A stretch of 64,000 nt of DNA from Rugamonas aquatica (GTDB lineage: Bacteria > Pseudomonadota > Gammaproteobacteria > Burkholderiales > Burkholderiaceae_D). A program made the translations under genes and the position numbers. Shown piece by piece: positions 48,892-57,385 of this stretch (its first letter is position 1; each line of letters starts with the position of its first letter). The notes below the pieces were generated by a model. That model was not told the origin of the DNA and searched no databases. It saw nothing but the letters and a program-made list of their open reading frames with translations. The stretch spans positions 62,001 through 126,000 of the forward strand of contig NZ_WHUG01000002.1 in NCBI RefSeq assembly GCF_009380215.1, read 5' to 3'.

Positions 48892-49767
48892 TTAGAAATA
48901 GGGATAAATGGAACGGGTGAAGGCCGTGATCGGCCCGCTGTAGAGGAAGGCGATCAGGCCGGCAGCGGCCAGGTAGGGGCCGAACGGGATCTGGTATTCC
49001 AGTCCCTTGCGGTTGACGATCATCAGTACGATGCCGACCACCGAGCCCACCAGCGACGACATCAGCACGATGGCCGGCAGCATCGCCCAGCCCATCCACG
49101 CGCCCAGCGCGGCCAGCAGCTTGAAGTCGCCGTAGCCCATGCCTTCGCGCCCGCGCACCAGTTTGTACGCCCAGTACACGCTCCACAGCGCCAGGTAGCC
49201 GGCCGCCGCGCCGATCACCGCATCCTGCAGCGATACATAGGTGTGGTTGATGTTGAGCAGCAACCCGGCCCAGATCAGCGGATACGTCAGGTCGTCCGGC
49301 AGCAACTGGGTGTCGGCGTCGATGAAAGTCATGGCGATCAGCGAGTACAGCAGGAACAGGCCGCCCAGCCCTTGCCAGCCGCTGCCGTAGTGCCAGACCA
49401 CGGCCACTGACAGCGCGCCGGTCAGCAGTTCGATGGCGGGGTAGCGCGGCGAGATCGGCGCCTTGCAGCTGCTGCACTTGCCGCGCAGGACCAGGTAGCT
49501 GACCACCGGGATGTTTTCCAGCGCGCCGATCTGGTGATTGCAGTGCGGACAGGCCGAGCGCGGGACGACCAGGTTGTAACGGTCGGTGTGCGGCTCGTCC
49601 TTGCCGGCTTCGACGGCGCAGTAGTTGTCCGATTCGCGCTGCATCATTTTCGGCAGGCGGTGGATCACGACGTTCAGGAAGCTGCCGAACAGCAGGCCGA
49701 ACACGCCCGCGATCAGGCTGATGGCGAGGTCGCCGGCGGGCGCAAACAACAAGGTCGGTTCAGGCAT
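48892..49767 (-). CDS. pilD: Type IV prepilin peptidase / N-methyltransferase PilD
   Basis: PilD is the membrane aspartyl protease that cleaves and methylates type IV prepilins. It has 291 residues: N-terminal FGSFLNVVIHRLP, a zinc-type tetracysteine loop (CPHC and CSSC near residues 75-102), the first catalytic Asp in FIDADTQLLPDDLT, and the second in GREGMGYGDFKLLAALGAW. The start is put at the ATG at 49767 (MPEP); an ATG at 49803 is in frame but less like the family. Confidence 0.93.
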   Translation of the reverse strand: MPEPTLLFAPAGDLAISLIAGVFGLLFGSFLNVVIHRLPKMMQRESDNYCAVEAGKDEPHTDRYNLVVPRSACPHCNHQIGALENIPVVSYLVLRGKCSSCKAPISPRYPAIELLTGALSVAVVWHYGSGWQGLGGLFLLYSLIAMTFIDADTQLLPDDLTYPLIWAGLLLNINHTYVSLQDAVIGAAAGYLALWSVYWAYKLVRGREGMGYGDFKLLAALGAWMGWAMLPAIVLMSSLVGSVVGIVLMIVNRKGLEYQIPFGPYLAAAGLIAFLYSGPITAFTRSIYPYF

Positions 49768-49785
49768 GGCAGGTCGGGCCGGTAG

Positions 49786-50742
49786 ATGATGACAGAGGCC
49801 CATATTAAAGCATTACAGCAACATTGCGGGACGGTTTTTCAGTGCGGGCGCCGGCGTCAAGTCCCTCCTTGGGGATATGGGAAGGCCACGCAGAGTGTGG
49901 CAAGGTGGAGAGCCTGCCATTCTGCGCCGCCGAGTTCGCGATTGTCCTCCCTTCCTCCGACCCCGCTGCTGTTGTTATCGGGCCTGTTGCTGGCGTGTCT
50001 GGCGCTGGGCGGCCTGCTGGCCTGCCTGCGCGCCGCCGAGCGCCGCCACCAGCACCGGCTGGCGCGGATGGCCGAGCGCGAGCAGGCCGCCTTCGCCTTG
50101 CAGGACACGCTGCTGCAAAACATGCAGGGCATGATCTTGCGCTTCCAGGGCGTGGGCCACCGGCTGCCGGACGGCAGCGCCGAGCGCGCCACCATAGAAA
50201 CCATCCTCGACCAGGCCGACGAAGCGCTGGCCGAGGGCCGCCACCGCATCCTCGCGATGCGCGTGCCGGCGGTGAGCGGCGACAACCTGAGCCAGGCCTT
50301 CGCGGCGCTGGGGCAGTCGCTGCAGCAGAGTTTCAATACCGATTTTCGCCTGATCGTCAGCGCCGCGCCGGTGCCGTTGCTGGCCGAGCTGAGCGAGGAA
50401 ATCTACCGCATCGCGCGCGAGGCGCTGTACAACGCCTTTCAGCACGCGGGCGCCGCGCAGATCGAGCTGGAGCTGATGTATGGCTGCGAGTTCTTCTCGC
50501 TGTACGTGCGCGACGATGGCAAGGGCATGGCGCTGCGGCCGCCGTCCGGCTACCGCGGCGTGGCGGCGATGCGCGAACGCGCCGAGCTGCTGGGCGGCAG
50601 CGTTGAGGTGCTGAGTCTGGAAGAGCAGGGGACCGAGGTGATCCTCAAAGTCCCCGCGCGGGTGTGTTACCAGCAGCAGAACCGCGCCGGCTGGTGGCGC
50701 CGGCTGGCGACCTGGCTGGGCCGCGCCGACGCGCCGGGCTGA
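49786..50742 (+). CDS. NarL-type histidine-kinase-like protein lacking the phospho-acceptor His
   Basis: This protein has one transmembrane helix (about residues 59-81), a HisKA_3-like helix and HATPase_c domain (EEIYRIAREALYNAFQHA; DDGKGM; GYRGVAAMRERAELLGG). In kinases of this family the HisKA_3 motif reads LHDTLLQ; here it is LQDTLLQ, with Gln at residue 106 (codon at 50101) in place of His. It can bind ATP in principle but cannot autophosphorylate normally. The start is uncertain: ATG at 49786 (318 residues) or TTG at 49942 (266 residues); the first 50 residues have little family support. Not linked to the pil genes, which run on the other strand. Confidence 0.7.
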   Translation: MMTEAHIKALQQHCGTVFQCGRRRQVPPWGYGKATQSVARWRACHSAPPSSRLSSLPPTPLLLLSGLLLACLALGGLLACLRAAERRHQHRLARMAEREQAAFALQDTLLQNMQGMILRFQGVGHRLPDGSAERATIETILDQADEALAEGRHRILAMRVPAVSGDNLSQAFAALGQSLQQSFNTDFRLIVSAAPVPLLAELSEEIYRIAREALYNAFQHAGAAQIELELMYGCEFFSLYVRDDGKGMALRPPSGYRGVAAMRERAELLGGSVEVLSLEEQGTEVILKVPARVCYQQQNRAGWWRRLATWLGRADAPG

Positions 50743-50745
50743 AAC

Positions 50746-51969
50746 TCAGACCACCGAACCGAGCTTGAAGATAGGCAGGTACATCGCCACCACCAGGCCG
50801 CCGATCAGCACGCCCAGGATGACCATGATGGCTGGTTCCATCAGACTCGACAGCGAGGCGACGGCCTCGTCCACTTCTTCCTCGTAGAAGTCGGCCACCT
50901 TGCCCAGCATGGCGTCCAGCGAGCCGGACTCTTCGCCGATGGCGACCATCTGCGTCACCATATTCGGGAACACGTCGGCGCTCTGCATGGCCACCGTCAG
51001 GCTGGTGCCGGTGCTGACCTCGTTCTGGATCTTGCGGGTGGCGTCCAGGTAGACCGCGTTGCCGGCCGCGCCGCCCACCGAATCGAGCGACTCCACCAGC
51101 GGCACGCCGGCGGCGAACATGGTGGCCAAGGTGCGGGTCCAGCGGGCGATGGTGGCTTTGCGGATCACGTCGCCGAACACGGGCAGGCGCAGCAGCAGGC
51201 GGTCCATGAAGCGCTGCATTTGCAGCGAGCGCTGCCACGCTCGGAAGAAGAAGTAGATGGCGCCGAAGATGCCGCCGAAAATCAGATACCACCACGCCAC
51301 GAAGAATTCCGACAGCGCCATCACGAACAGCGTCGGCGCCGGCAGGTTGGCGCCGAAGCTCTTGAACACTTCCTTGAACGCCGGCACCACCCAGATCATG
51401 ATGACGGCCGTGACGATGAAAGCCACCGCCAGGATGGACACCGGATACATCAGCGCCGATTTGATCTTGGCCTTCATGGCCAGCGTCTTTTCCTTGTAGA
51501 TTGCCAGCCGTGTTAATAAGTCTTCCAGGATGCCGGCCTGTTCGCCGGCCCCCACCAGGTTGCAGAACAGCGGATCGAAGTACAGCGGGAACTTGCGGAA
51601 CGCCTGGTTGAGGCTGGTGCCGGTCTCGATATCCGCGCGCAAGTCCATCACCAGCTTGGATACCGATGGATTGGAGTGGCCCTTGCCGACGATGTCGAAC
51701 GATTGCAGCAGCGGCACGCCGGCCTTCATCATCGTCGCCAGCTGGCGCGTGAACAGCGAGATATCCTTGTCGGTGATCTTCTTGCCGCTGCGGTAGGCTT
51801 TTTTCTTAACCTTGGTCACCATGATGCCCTGGCGGCGCAGGGTGACGTTGACCACGGCCTCGCCGCCGGCGCGCAGTTCGCCGCGCACCGTCTTGCCGCT
51901 CTTGTCCTTGCCCTCCCAGGCGAAGATCGATTCCTTGACCTGGTTGCCCGCGTTGCCAGAAGTCGCCAT
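50746..51969 (-). CDS. pilC: Type IV pilus inner-membrane platform protein PilC
   Basis: PilC (GspF family) is the inner-membrane core of the type IV pilus machine that couples PilB to pilin assembly. It has 407 residues with two GspF repeats and three or four transmembrane segments (about residues 170-195, 220-240, 375-400). The first repeat begins ISLFTRQLATMMKAGVPLLQS and the second RWTRTLATMFAAGVPLVES. It follows pilB in the operon by 11 bases. Confidence 0.95.
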   Translation of the reverse strand: MATSGNAGNQVKESIFAWEGKDKSGKTVRGELRAGGEAVVNVTLRRQGIMVTKVKKKAYRSGKKITDKDISLFTRQLATMMKAGVPLLQSFDIVGKGHSNPSVSKLVMDLRADIETGTSLNQAFRKFPLYFDPLFCNLVGAGEQAGILEDLLTRLAIYKEKTLAMKAKIKSALMYPVSILAVAFIVTAVIMIWVVPAFKEVFKSFGANLPAPTLFVMALSEFFVAWWYLIFGGIFGAIYFFFRAWQRSLQMQRFMDRLLLRLPVFGDVIRKATIARWTRTLATMFAAGVPLVESLDSVGGAAGNAVYLDATRKIQNEVSTGTSLTVAMQSADVFPNMVTQMVAIGEESGSLDAMLGKVADFYEEEVDEAVASLSSLMEPAIMVILGVLIGGLVVAMYLPIFKLGSVV

Positions 51970-51980
51970 GAGGATATGTC

Positions 51981-53714
51981 CTATTCGTTGGTACAGCCGA
52001 GCACTTCTTCAAGGCTGGTCAGGCCGTTCCTGACCTTCACCAGGCCGGACTGGCGCAGCGACTTCACGCCTTCCTCTTCCGATTTGGCGGCGATCTCCAT
52101 CGAGTTGCCATGCGCCAGGATGATGCTCTCGATGGCGGGGCTGATCGGCATGATCTGGTAGATGCCGACCCGGCCCTTGTAGCCGCCGCCGTTGCAGCGC
52201 TCGCAGCCGACCGGGCCGTAGGGCTTCCAGCTGCCGTCCAGCTCATGCGCCTTGAAGCCGGCCTTGAGCAGCAGCTCGTTGGAGATCTCCACCGGCTGCT
52301 TGCAGGTGCACAGCCGCCGCGCCAGCCGCTGCGCGGTAATCAGGATCACCGACGAGGCGATGTTGAACGGCGCCACGCCCATGTTCATCAAGCGCGTCAG
52401 CGTCGACGGCGCGTCGTTGGTGTGCAGCGTGGAGAACACCATGTGGCCGGTCTGCGCCGCCTTGATGGCGATGTCGGCCGTTTCCAGGTCGCGGATCTCG
52501 CCGACCATGATGATGTCCGGATCCTGGCGCAGGAAGGACTTCAGCGCCACCGGGAACGTCAGGCCGGCGCGGTCGTTGACGTTGACCTGGTTCACGCCGG
52601 GCAGGTTGATCTCGGCCGGGTCTTCGGCGGTGGAGATGTTGATGCCGGGCTTGTTGATGACGTTGAGGCAGGTGTACAGCGACACCGTCTTGCCCGAGCC
52701 GGTAGGCCCCGTCACCAGCACCATGCCGTAGGGGCGCTGGATGGCGTCGAGCAGCAGTTCCTTCTGGTCCGGGTCGTAGCCGAGCGCGTCGATGCCCATC
52801 TGCGCCTGGGTGGCGTCGAGGATACGCATCACGGTCTTCTCGCCGAACAGCGTCGGCAGGGTGGATATGCGCAGGTCGATGGTCTTGGTCGGCGACACGA
52901 TCAGGCGCATGCGGCCATCCTGCGGGATGCGTTTTTCCGAGATGTCCAGCTTGGCCAGCACCTTGATGCGCGACACCAGCTTTTCCTTGATCGAGATCGG
53001 CGGCTGGGCATGCTCCATCAGCACGCCGTCGACGCGGAAGCGCACGCGGTAGAATTTTTCGAACGGTTCGAAGTGCAAGTCCGAGGCGCCCATGTTGACG
53101 GCGTCCATCAGCATCTTGTTCAGGAAGCGCACCACCGGGGCGTCCTCGACATCGTTGGCGCCGGGATCGGCGGCGGCGTCGGCGGCCGGGGCTTCCTCCT
53201 CGGCGAACTGGATGTCCGACTCGTCGCCGCCGAGGTCGCTGATGGCTTGTTCGCTGTCCTTGTTGAGGCGCGCCAGCAGTTGCAGCAGCGCGTCATGGGC
53301 GACGATGACCGGTTCGACCGTGGACTCGGTCTGGAACTTGATCTGGTCCAGCGCCTGGGTATTGGTCGGATCGGAAATCGCCACCGACATCTTGTTGCCG
53401 CGCTTGGCCAGCGCGATCACGCGCTGAGCCTGCATCAGCTTGTTGTCGATGATCTTGGCCGGCAGCGCGTCGAGGTTGAGCGCTTGCACATCCATCATCG
53501 GATAGGCGAAGGTTTCGGAGCAAAACATGGCGAGCGCGCGGGCGTCAATGGCGCCGCTGGCCAGCAGCACATCGATGAAGGCGTGCTTGTCGGTGACGGC
53601 TTTTTTTTGCAGCATGTCGGCCTGGGCCGCGGAGAGGCGGCCGGCTTGCATCAATGCCCTCGCCAGCCCCGGCATCGGGGCGCCTGGCGCGGCGTTCGGT
53701 AGGACTGCTGCCAT
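51981..53714 (-). CDS. pilB: Type IV pilus extension ATPase PilB
   Basis: PilB is the hexameric ATPase that powers pilus extension. It has 577 residues: an N-terminal MshEN/T2SSE-N domain, the Walker A GPTGSGKT near residue 338, an Asp box with TAEDPAEI, a Walker B-like IIMVGEIRDLETADIA near 400-415, the His box TLHTNDAPST and a tetracysteine zinc site (CTCK...CERC). It heads the pilBCD group here; pilin genes are not in the window. Confidence 0.95.
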   Translation of the reverse strand: MAAVLPNAAPGAPMPGLARALMQAGRLSAAQADMLQKKAVTDKHAFIDVLLASGAIDARALAMFCSETFAYPMMDVQALNLDALPAKIIDNKLMQAQRVIALAKRGNKMSVAISDPTNTQALDQIKFQTESTVEPVIVAHDALLQLLARLNKDSEQAISDLGGDESDIQFAEEEAPAADAAADPGANDVEDAPVVRFLNKMLMDAVNMGASDLHFEPFEKFYRVRFRVDGVLMEHAQPPISIKEKLVSRIKVLAKLDISEKRIPQDGRMRLIVSPTKTIDLRISTLPTLFGEKTVMRILDATQAQMGIDALGYDPDQKELLLDAIQRPYGMVLVTGPTGSGKTVSLYTCLNVINKPGINISTAEDPAEINLPGVNQVNVNDRAGLTFPVALKSFLRQDPDIIMVGEIRDLETADIAIKAAQTGHMVFSTLHTNDAPSTLTRLMNMGVAPFNIASSVILITAQRLARRLCTCKQPVEISNELLLKAGFKAHELDGSWKPYGPVGCERCNGGGYKGRVGIYQIMPISPAIESIILAHGNSMEIAAKSEEEGVKSLRQSGLVKVRNGLTSLEEVLGCTNE

Positions 53715-53846
53715 AGATGCGTCTGCTGGATGGAGGGGGCTGGATCACGGAATGATGCTCTCAGGCATCATATTTGTAAAGCCGTTTGTCCTCCCACGGA
53801 AACGATTGTACTCCCCACTGTTGCGTTTGCCGCAGCAGTGCGCGGT

Positions 53847-55136
53847 TTAGTGGGCGCGCTTTCCGGAGGGGCGTATCAATTTGACGACTTTGATCGCCTG
53901 GTCGTGCACCTGCACCACTTCGATGATGCAGTTGGCGACTTTGATGCTGATCGGCGCGTCTGGTATTTCCTGCAACAGCTCCAGCATCAGGCCGTTCAAG
54001 GTCTTGGGGCCGTCCAGCGGGAAAGCCAGGCCGAGGCGCTTGTTGATGTCGCGCAGCGCGGTCGAGCCTTCCAGCAGGCACTCGCCCTGTTCGGACCAGC
54101 CGAAGGAATCGGCGCGGGCCGCGCCCGGCATCGATGTCGTAAATTCACCGATCATTTCTTCGATGATATCGTCCAGCGTGACCAGGCCCTGCACCTCGCC
54201 GTACTCGTCGACGATGATGCCCAGGCGTTCCTTGTTCTCCTGAAAGTACTGGAGCTGGGTGAAGACGCCGGTGTCCTGCGGGATGAAGTAGGGCGTGGTC
54301 AGCAGTTCGCGGAAGTGCTCGACGGTCAGTTCGTCTTCCTGGTTCAGCAACGCCACGGCCTTGCGCACGTGCAGGATGCCGATGATGCGGTTGATCTCGC
54401 CTTCGTAGACGGGCAGCTTGTTGTGGTAGCAGGTGGTCAGCTCGCGCTTGATTTCCTCGACCGTCAGTTCCAGGTTCAGCGCCTCGATCTGCGAGCGCGG
54501 CGTCATGATGTCCTCGACCGAGATGGTTTCCAGGTCGAACAGGTTGAGCAGGATGCTCTTGTGTTTTTGCGGGATGAAGTTGCCGCCTTCGAGCACGATG
54601 GAGCGCAGCTCTTCGGGCGACAGGCGGGCGTCGTGCGCGTGGGCGCCGGCCTTGATGCGGAAAAGCTTGAGCACCAGCGTGACGAACAGGTTGACGAACC
54701 AGATCACCGGCTTGGCCAGCGCCATCAGCGGTTTCAGCACCACGCTGGTGGGCAGGGCGATCTTTTCCGGGAAGGTGGCGCCGATGACCTTGGGCGAAAT
54801 CTCGGCGAACACGATCAGCAGGAAGGCCACCACACCGGTGGAGATGGTGATGACGTTGTCGTCATGGCCGAAGGACTGGATGGCGATGGCCGTCACCAGC
54901 GCGGTGGCCATGGCGTTGATCAGGGTATTGGCGATCAGGACCAGCGACAGCAGTTTATCGGTGCGGTCGAGCAGCCACAGGGTGGTGATGGCGCGGCGGC
55001 TGCCACGCTTGGCCATATGGCGCAGGCGATAGCGATTGGCCGCCATCAGCGCGGTTTCGGCCATGGCGAAGAAGGCCGAGCACAGTATCAGGAGAGCGAG
55101 CGCAAGAAGTTGCGCCCAAAACGGCACGGTATCCAA
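53847..55136 (-). CDS. CorC/HlyC-type CNNM transporter with CBS domains
   Basis: The 429-residue protein has an N-terminal DUF21 (CNNM) membrane domain with about four helices (AFFAMAETALMAANRYR; VFAEISPKVIGAT), a CBS pair (DIMTPRSQIEALNL; LPVYEGEINRIIGILHVRKA; GIIVDEYGEVQGLVTLDDIIEEMIGE) and a CorC_HlyC C-terminal domain. Members affect Mg/Co transport or resistance. The start is TTG at 55136; no ATG lies nearby in frame. It follows pilB upstream on the same strand, with 132 bp between them. Confidence 0.87.
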   Translation of the reverse strand: MDTVPFWAQLLALALLILCSAFFAMAETALMAANRYRLRHMAKRGSRRAITTLWLLDRTDKLLSLVLIANTLINAMATALVTAIAIQSFGHDDNVITISTGVVAFLLIVFAEISPKVIGATFPEKIALPTSVVLKPLMALAKPVIWFVNLFVTLVLKLFRIKAGAHAHDARLSPEELRSIVLEGGNFIPQKHKSILLNLFDLETISVEDIMTPRSQIEALNLELTVEEIKRELTTCYHNKLPVYEGEINRIIGILHVRKAVALLNQEDELTVEHFRELLTTPYFIPQDTGVFTQLQYFQENKERLGIIVDEYGEVQGLVTLDDIIEEMIGEFTTSMPGAARADSFGWSEQGECLLEGSTALRDINKRLGLAFPLDGPKTLNGLMLELLQEIPDAPISIKVANCIIEVVQVHDQAIKVVKLIRPSGKRAH

Positions 55137-55277
55137 GAGTCACCGTAAAGAATCTTGCATGGGAAACTGGTCGGCCTGATCACTGCACCGGCCCAGACGG
55201 CATGGCCCAAAACGCAGCCACAGAGCTTCGAATTCTAAGGCAAGCCCGCCGCCGATGCAAGTTTGCCTATTTTAACT

Positions 55278-55364
55278 GGGGGTCAAGTCTGACATTCGGA
55301 CACGAGCCCGGCCGTAGGGCTTGCCTAGTGCTGAGTTCGTGTCCAAATGTCAGACTTGACCCCC
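55278..55364. repeat. REP-like long inverted repeat
   Basis: Two 30-base arms (55278-55307 and 55335-55364) are inverted copies with only two mismatches; each ends in five G or C residues and holds the motif TCAAGTCTGACATT. A 27-base centre contains a small hairpin of its own. The right arm runs into the end of the TPR-methyltransferase gene and supplies its last codons and stop. This resembles REP/REPIN elements that are common in this family and related to RAYT transposases. Confidence 0.7.
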
Positions 55365-56879
55365 TGGTTTTTGCAGCATCAGGGCGAGGGCGGCGGTGGG
55401 GGCGCTGTTTTCCTGGCGGGCGGTCAGCGGTTCGGCGGCTTTCACCTGGAAACCGGTGGCGGCGGCCAGGCGCTCTATGTATTGCTGCGTGTGGGCGTAG
55501 CGGTTCGATGGGCGCAGCGTGTAGTCGGCGCCTTCTCCCGCCTCCACCGAGAAGCAGAAGTGGCCGCCGTCGCGCAGCGCGCGGTGCACGCTTGCGAACA
55601 CCGGCGCCAGGTCGCCGATGTAGACGAAGACGTCGGCCGCTACCGCCAGGTCGCAGTCGCCATCGTGGCTGGCCAGGTAGGAGACCAGATCGGCGCAGGT
55701 CAGCGTGTCGTACAGACCGCGTTCCGCCGCCTTGTCCAGCATCTGCTGCGACAGGTCGACGCCCGCCAGGCTGCGCGAGTACGCCCGCAGATACGGGCCG
55801 CACAGGCCTGTGCCGCAGCCCAGGTCCAGCGTGTCCAGCTTATCCGCCAGCGTGCCGGCGGCGATGGTGTGGCGTATCAGGCCATCCAGGTAGGAAGGTG
55901 TCTGGTAGTCCAGCACTTCCACCAGATGCTGGTCGAAGTGATTCGCATACTGGTCGAACAGCGAGCGCACGTATTCCTGCGGAAGCACGGCCGGCGTCTC
56001 GCCCGCGCCCACCGAAGCCAGCGCGAAGGCGATGGTTTCAGGATTGTCGCCATGCGCCAGCGCCGCGCGGTAGGCGGCGACGGCTTCCTCGTTGCGCTGC
56101 ATCGAGCGCAGCGTGTTGCCGCGGGCGTAGTGAGCCAGCGCGTAGTCCGGTTTGAGCGCCAGCGCCTGGTCGTAGCTGTCCAGCGCCGCATCGAAGATGC
56201 CCAGCCGCTGCAAGGCCGCGCCCTGGCCGTTGTAAGCCTCGGCCCATTGCGGCCGCAGATGGATGGCGCGGTCGAAGCTTTCAATCGCCTCCGGCAGGAT
56301 GCGCAAGCAGTGCAGCGCATTGCCGCGCGCGAACCAGGCGTCGGCGTAGCGGTCCTTGATATGCAGGGCGTCTTCGGCCGCGCTCAGCGCGTCCAGATAG
56401 CGCCCCTGGTCTTGCAGCACGATGGCGCGGTTGCAGTGGGCTTCGGCATAGGAAGGCTGGATCGCCAGCGCGCGCTTGTAGCTGAGCAGCGCTTCGTCGA
56501 GCCGCCCAAGCCGGCGCAGCGCGTTGCCGCGATTGCTCCAGGCCATGGCATAGTTTTCCTGCAGGGCGATGGCGCGTTCATGGCTGGCCAGCGCCTCGTC
56601 GGCGCGCCCGGCGTCGAGCAGTGCCACACCCAGATTGCAGTGCGCTTTGGCTTGCGCGCCATCGACTTCGATCGCTTGCGCAATCAGCGCGATGGCCGTC
56701 TGTACGTCGCCCTGCTGGCGCGCGATCACGCCCAGCAGATGCAGCGCATCGAACTGGCGTGGTTCGAGTTCCAGTACCTGGCGGTACAAGGCTTGTGCGG
56801 GCTGAAGCCGTCCCTGCTGGTGCAGTTCGACGGCTTGTTGCAGAAAGGACGCGGTTAGCGCTGAAGTGGATTCATTCAT
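55350..56879 (-). CDS. TPR-repeat SAM-dependent methyltransferase
   Basis: The 509-residue protein has about seven tetratricopeptide repeats (residues 10-290) and a C-terminal methyltransferase with DLGCGTGLCGPYLRAY and DLSQQMLDKAAERGLY, then AADVFVYIGDL. It is like TPR-methyltransferases thought to modify proteins or small metabolites; the substrate is unknown. The last codons and the TGA fall in a REP-like repeat, so the original C-terminus may have been altered. Confidence 0.85.
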   Translation of the reverse strand: MNESTSALTASFLQQAVELHQQGRLQPAQALYRQVLELEPRQFDALHLLGVIARQQGDVQTAIALIAQAIEVDGAQAKAHCNLGVALLDAGRADEALASHERAIALQENYAMAWSNRGNALRRLGRLDEALLSYKRALAIQPSYAEAHCNRAIVLQDQGRYLDALSAAEDALHIKDRYADAWFARGNALHCLRILPEAIESFDRAIHLRPQWAEAYNGQGAALQRLGIFDAALDSYDQALALKPDYALAHYARGNTLRSMQRNEEAVAAYRAALAHGDNPETIAFALASVGAGETPAVLPQEYVRSLFDQYANHFDQHLVEVLDYQTPSYLDGLIRHTIAAGTLADKLDTLDLGCGTGLCGPYLRAYSRSLAGVDLSQQMLDKAAERGLYDTLTCADLVSYLASHDGDCDLAVAADVFVYIGDLAPVFASVHRALRDGGHFCFSVEAGEGADYTLRPSNRYAHTQQYIERLAAATGFQVKAAEPLTARQENSAPTAALALMLQKPGGQV

Positions 56880-56922
56880 GGTGCGCGCATCTTAGCCGAT
56901 GCGGCACCCGAACGGCTGAAAA

Positions 56923-57276
56923 TCAGCTGCCGCGATAGGTCGAATACGCCCACGGCGAGACGACCAGCGGTACGTGGTAGTTCTGGTCCGCGCTGGCGAT
57001 GCCGAAGGCCAGCGTCACCTCGTCGATGAAGCGCGGCTCGGGCAGGTCCACGCCCTGCGCCGCGAAGTAGGCGCCGGCGCCGAACACCAGTTCGTACTTG
57101 CCCGGCTTCATGGTCTCGCCTTCCAGCAGCGGTACGGCGCAGCGGCCGTCGGCGTTGGTGACGTCGGTTTTCAGCAACTCGCGGCCCTGCGCCGTCACGG
57201 CGTACAAAGCCACCTTGACGCCGACGCCTGGTTTGCCGACAGTGATATCGAGAACGTGTGTACTAAGCTTGCCCAT
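56923..57276 (-). CDS. uraH: 5-hydroxyisourate hydrolase
   Basis: UraH (HIUase, transthyretin-related) hydrolyses 5-hydroxyisourate to OHCU in urate breakdown. It has 117 residues with the N-terminal LSTHVLD motif (His7) and the C-terminal YRGS tetrapeptide that marks HIUases as opposed to transthyretin. The start is the ATG at 57276, preceded by AGGA. It is divergent from puuE across a region with a perfect inverted repeat. Confidence 0.95.
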   Translation of the reverse strand: MGKLSTHVLDITVGKPGVGVKVALYAVTAQGRELLKTDVTNADGRCAVPLLEGETMKPGKYELVFGAGAYFAAQGVDLPEPRFIDEVTLAFGIASADQNYHVPLVVSPWAYSTYRGS

Positions 57277-57317
57277 GGTAAGTCCTATATCGGTAGGTAA
57301 TAAGTATCTATTGGACA

Positions 57318-57353
57318 AATCATATACCGATGCCGTTCTACGCATATATGATT
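57318..57353. promoter_or_regulatory. Operator-like inverted repeat between uraH and puuE
   Basis: AATCATATA (57318-57326) and its exact complement TATATGATT (57345-57353) flank 18 bases in the divergent control region. A second pair, ATCGGTA (57289) and TACCGAT (57325), lies nearby. Both are candidates for sites of a regulator of purine catabolism. Confidence 0.5.
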
Positions 57354-57385
57354 GCAGATATATTCCTCATAGACTAGCCAGCGCC

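Noticed and set aside
53752..53771. 7-bp inverted repeat upstream of pilB
   Set aside because: It is short, has no T run and no promoter element in phase, so I cannot support a function.
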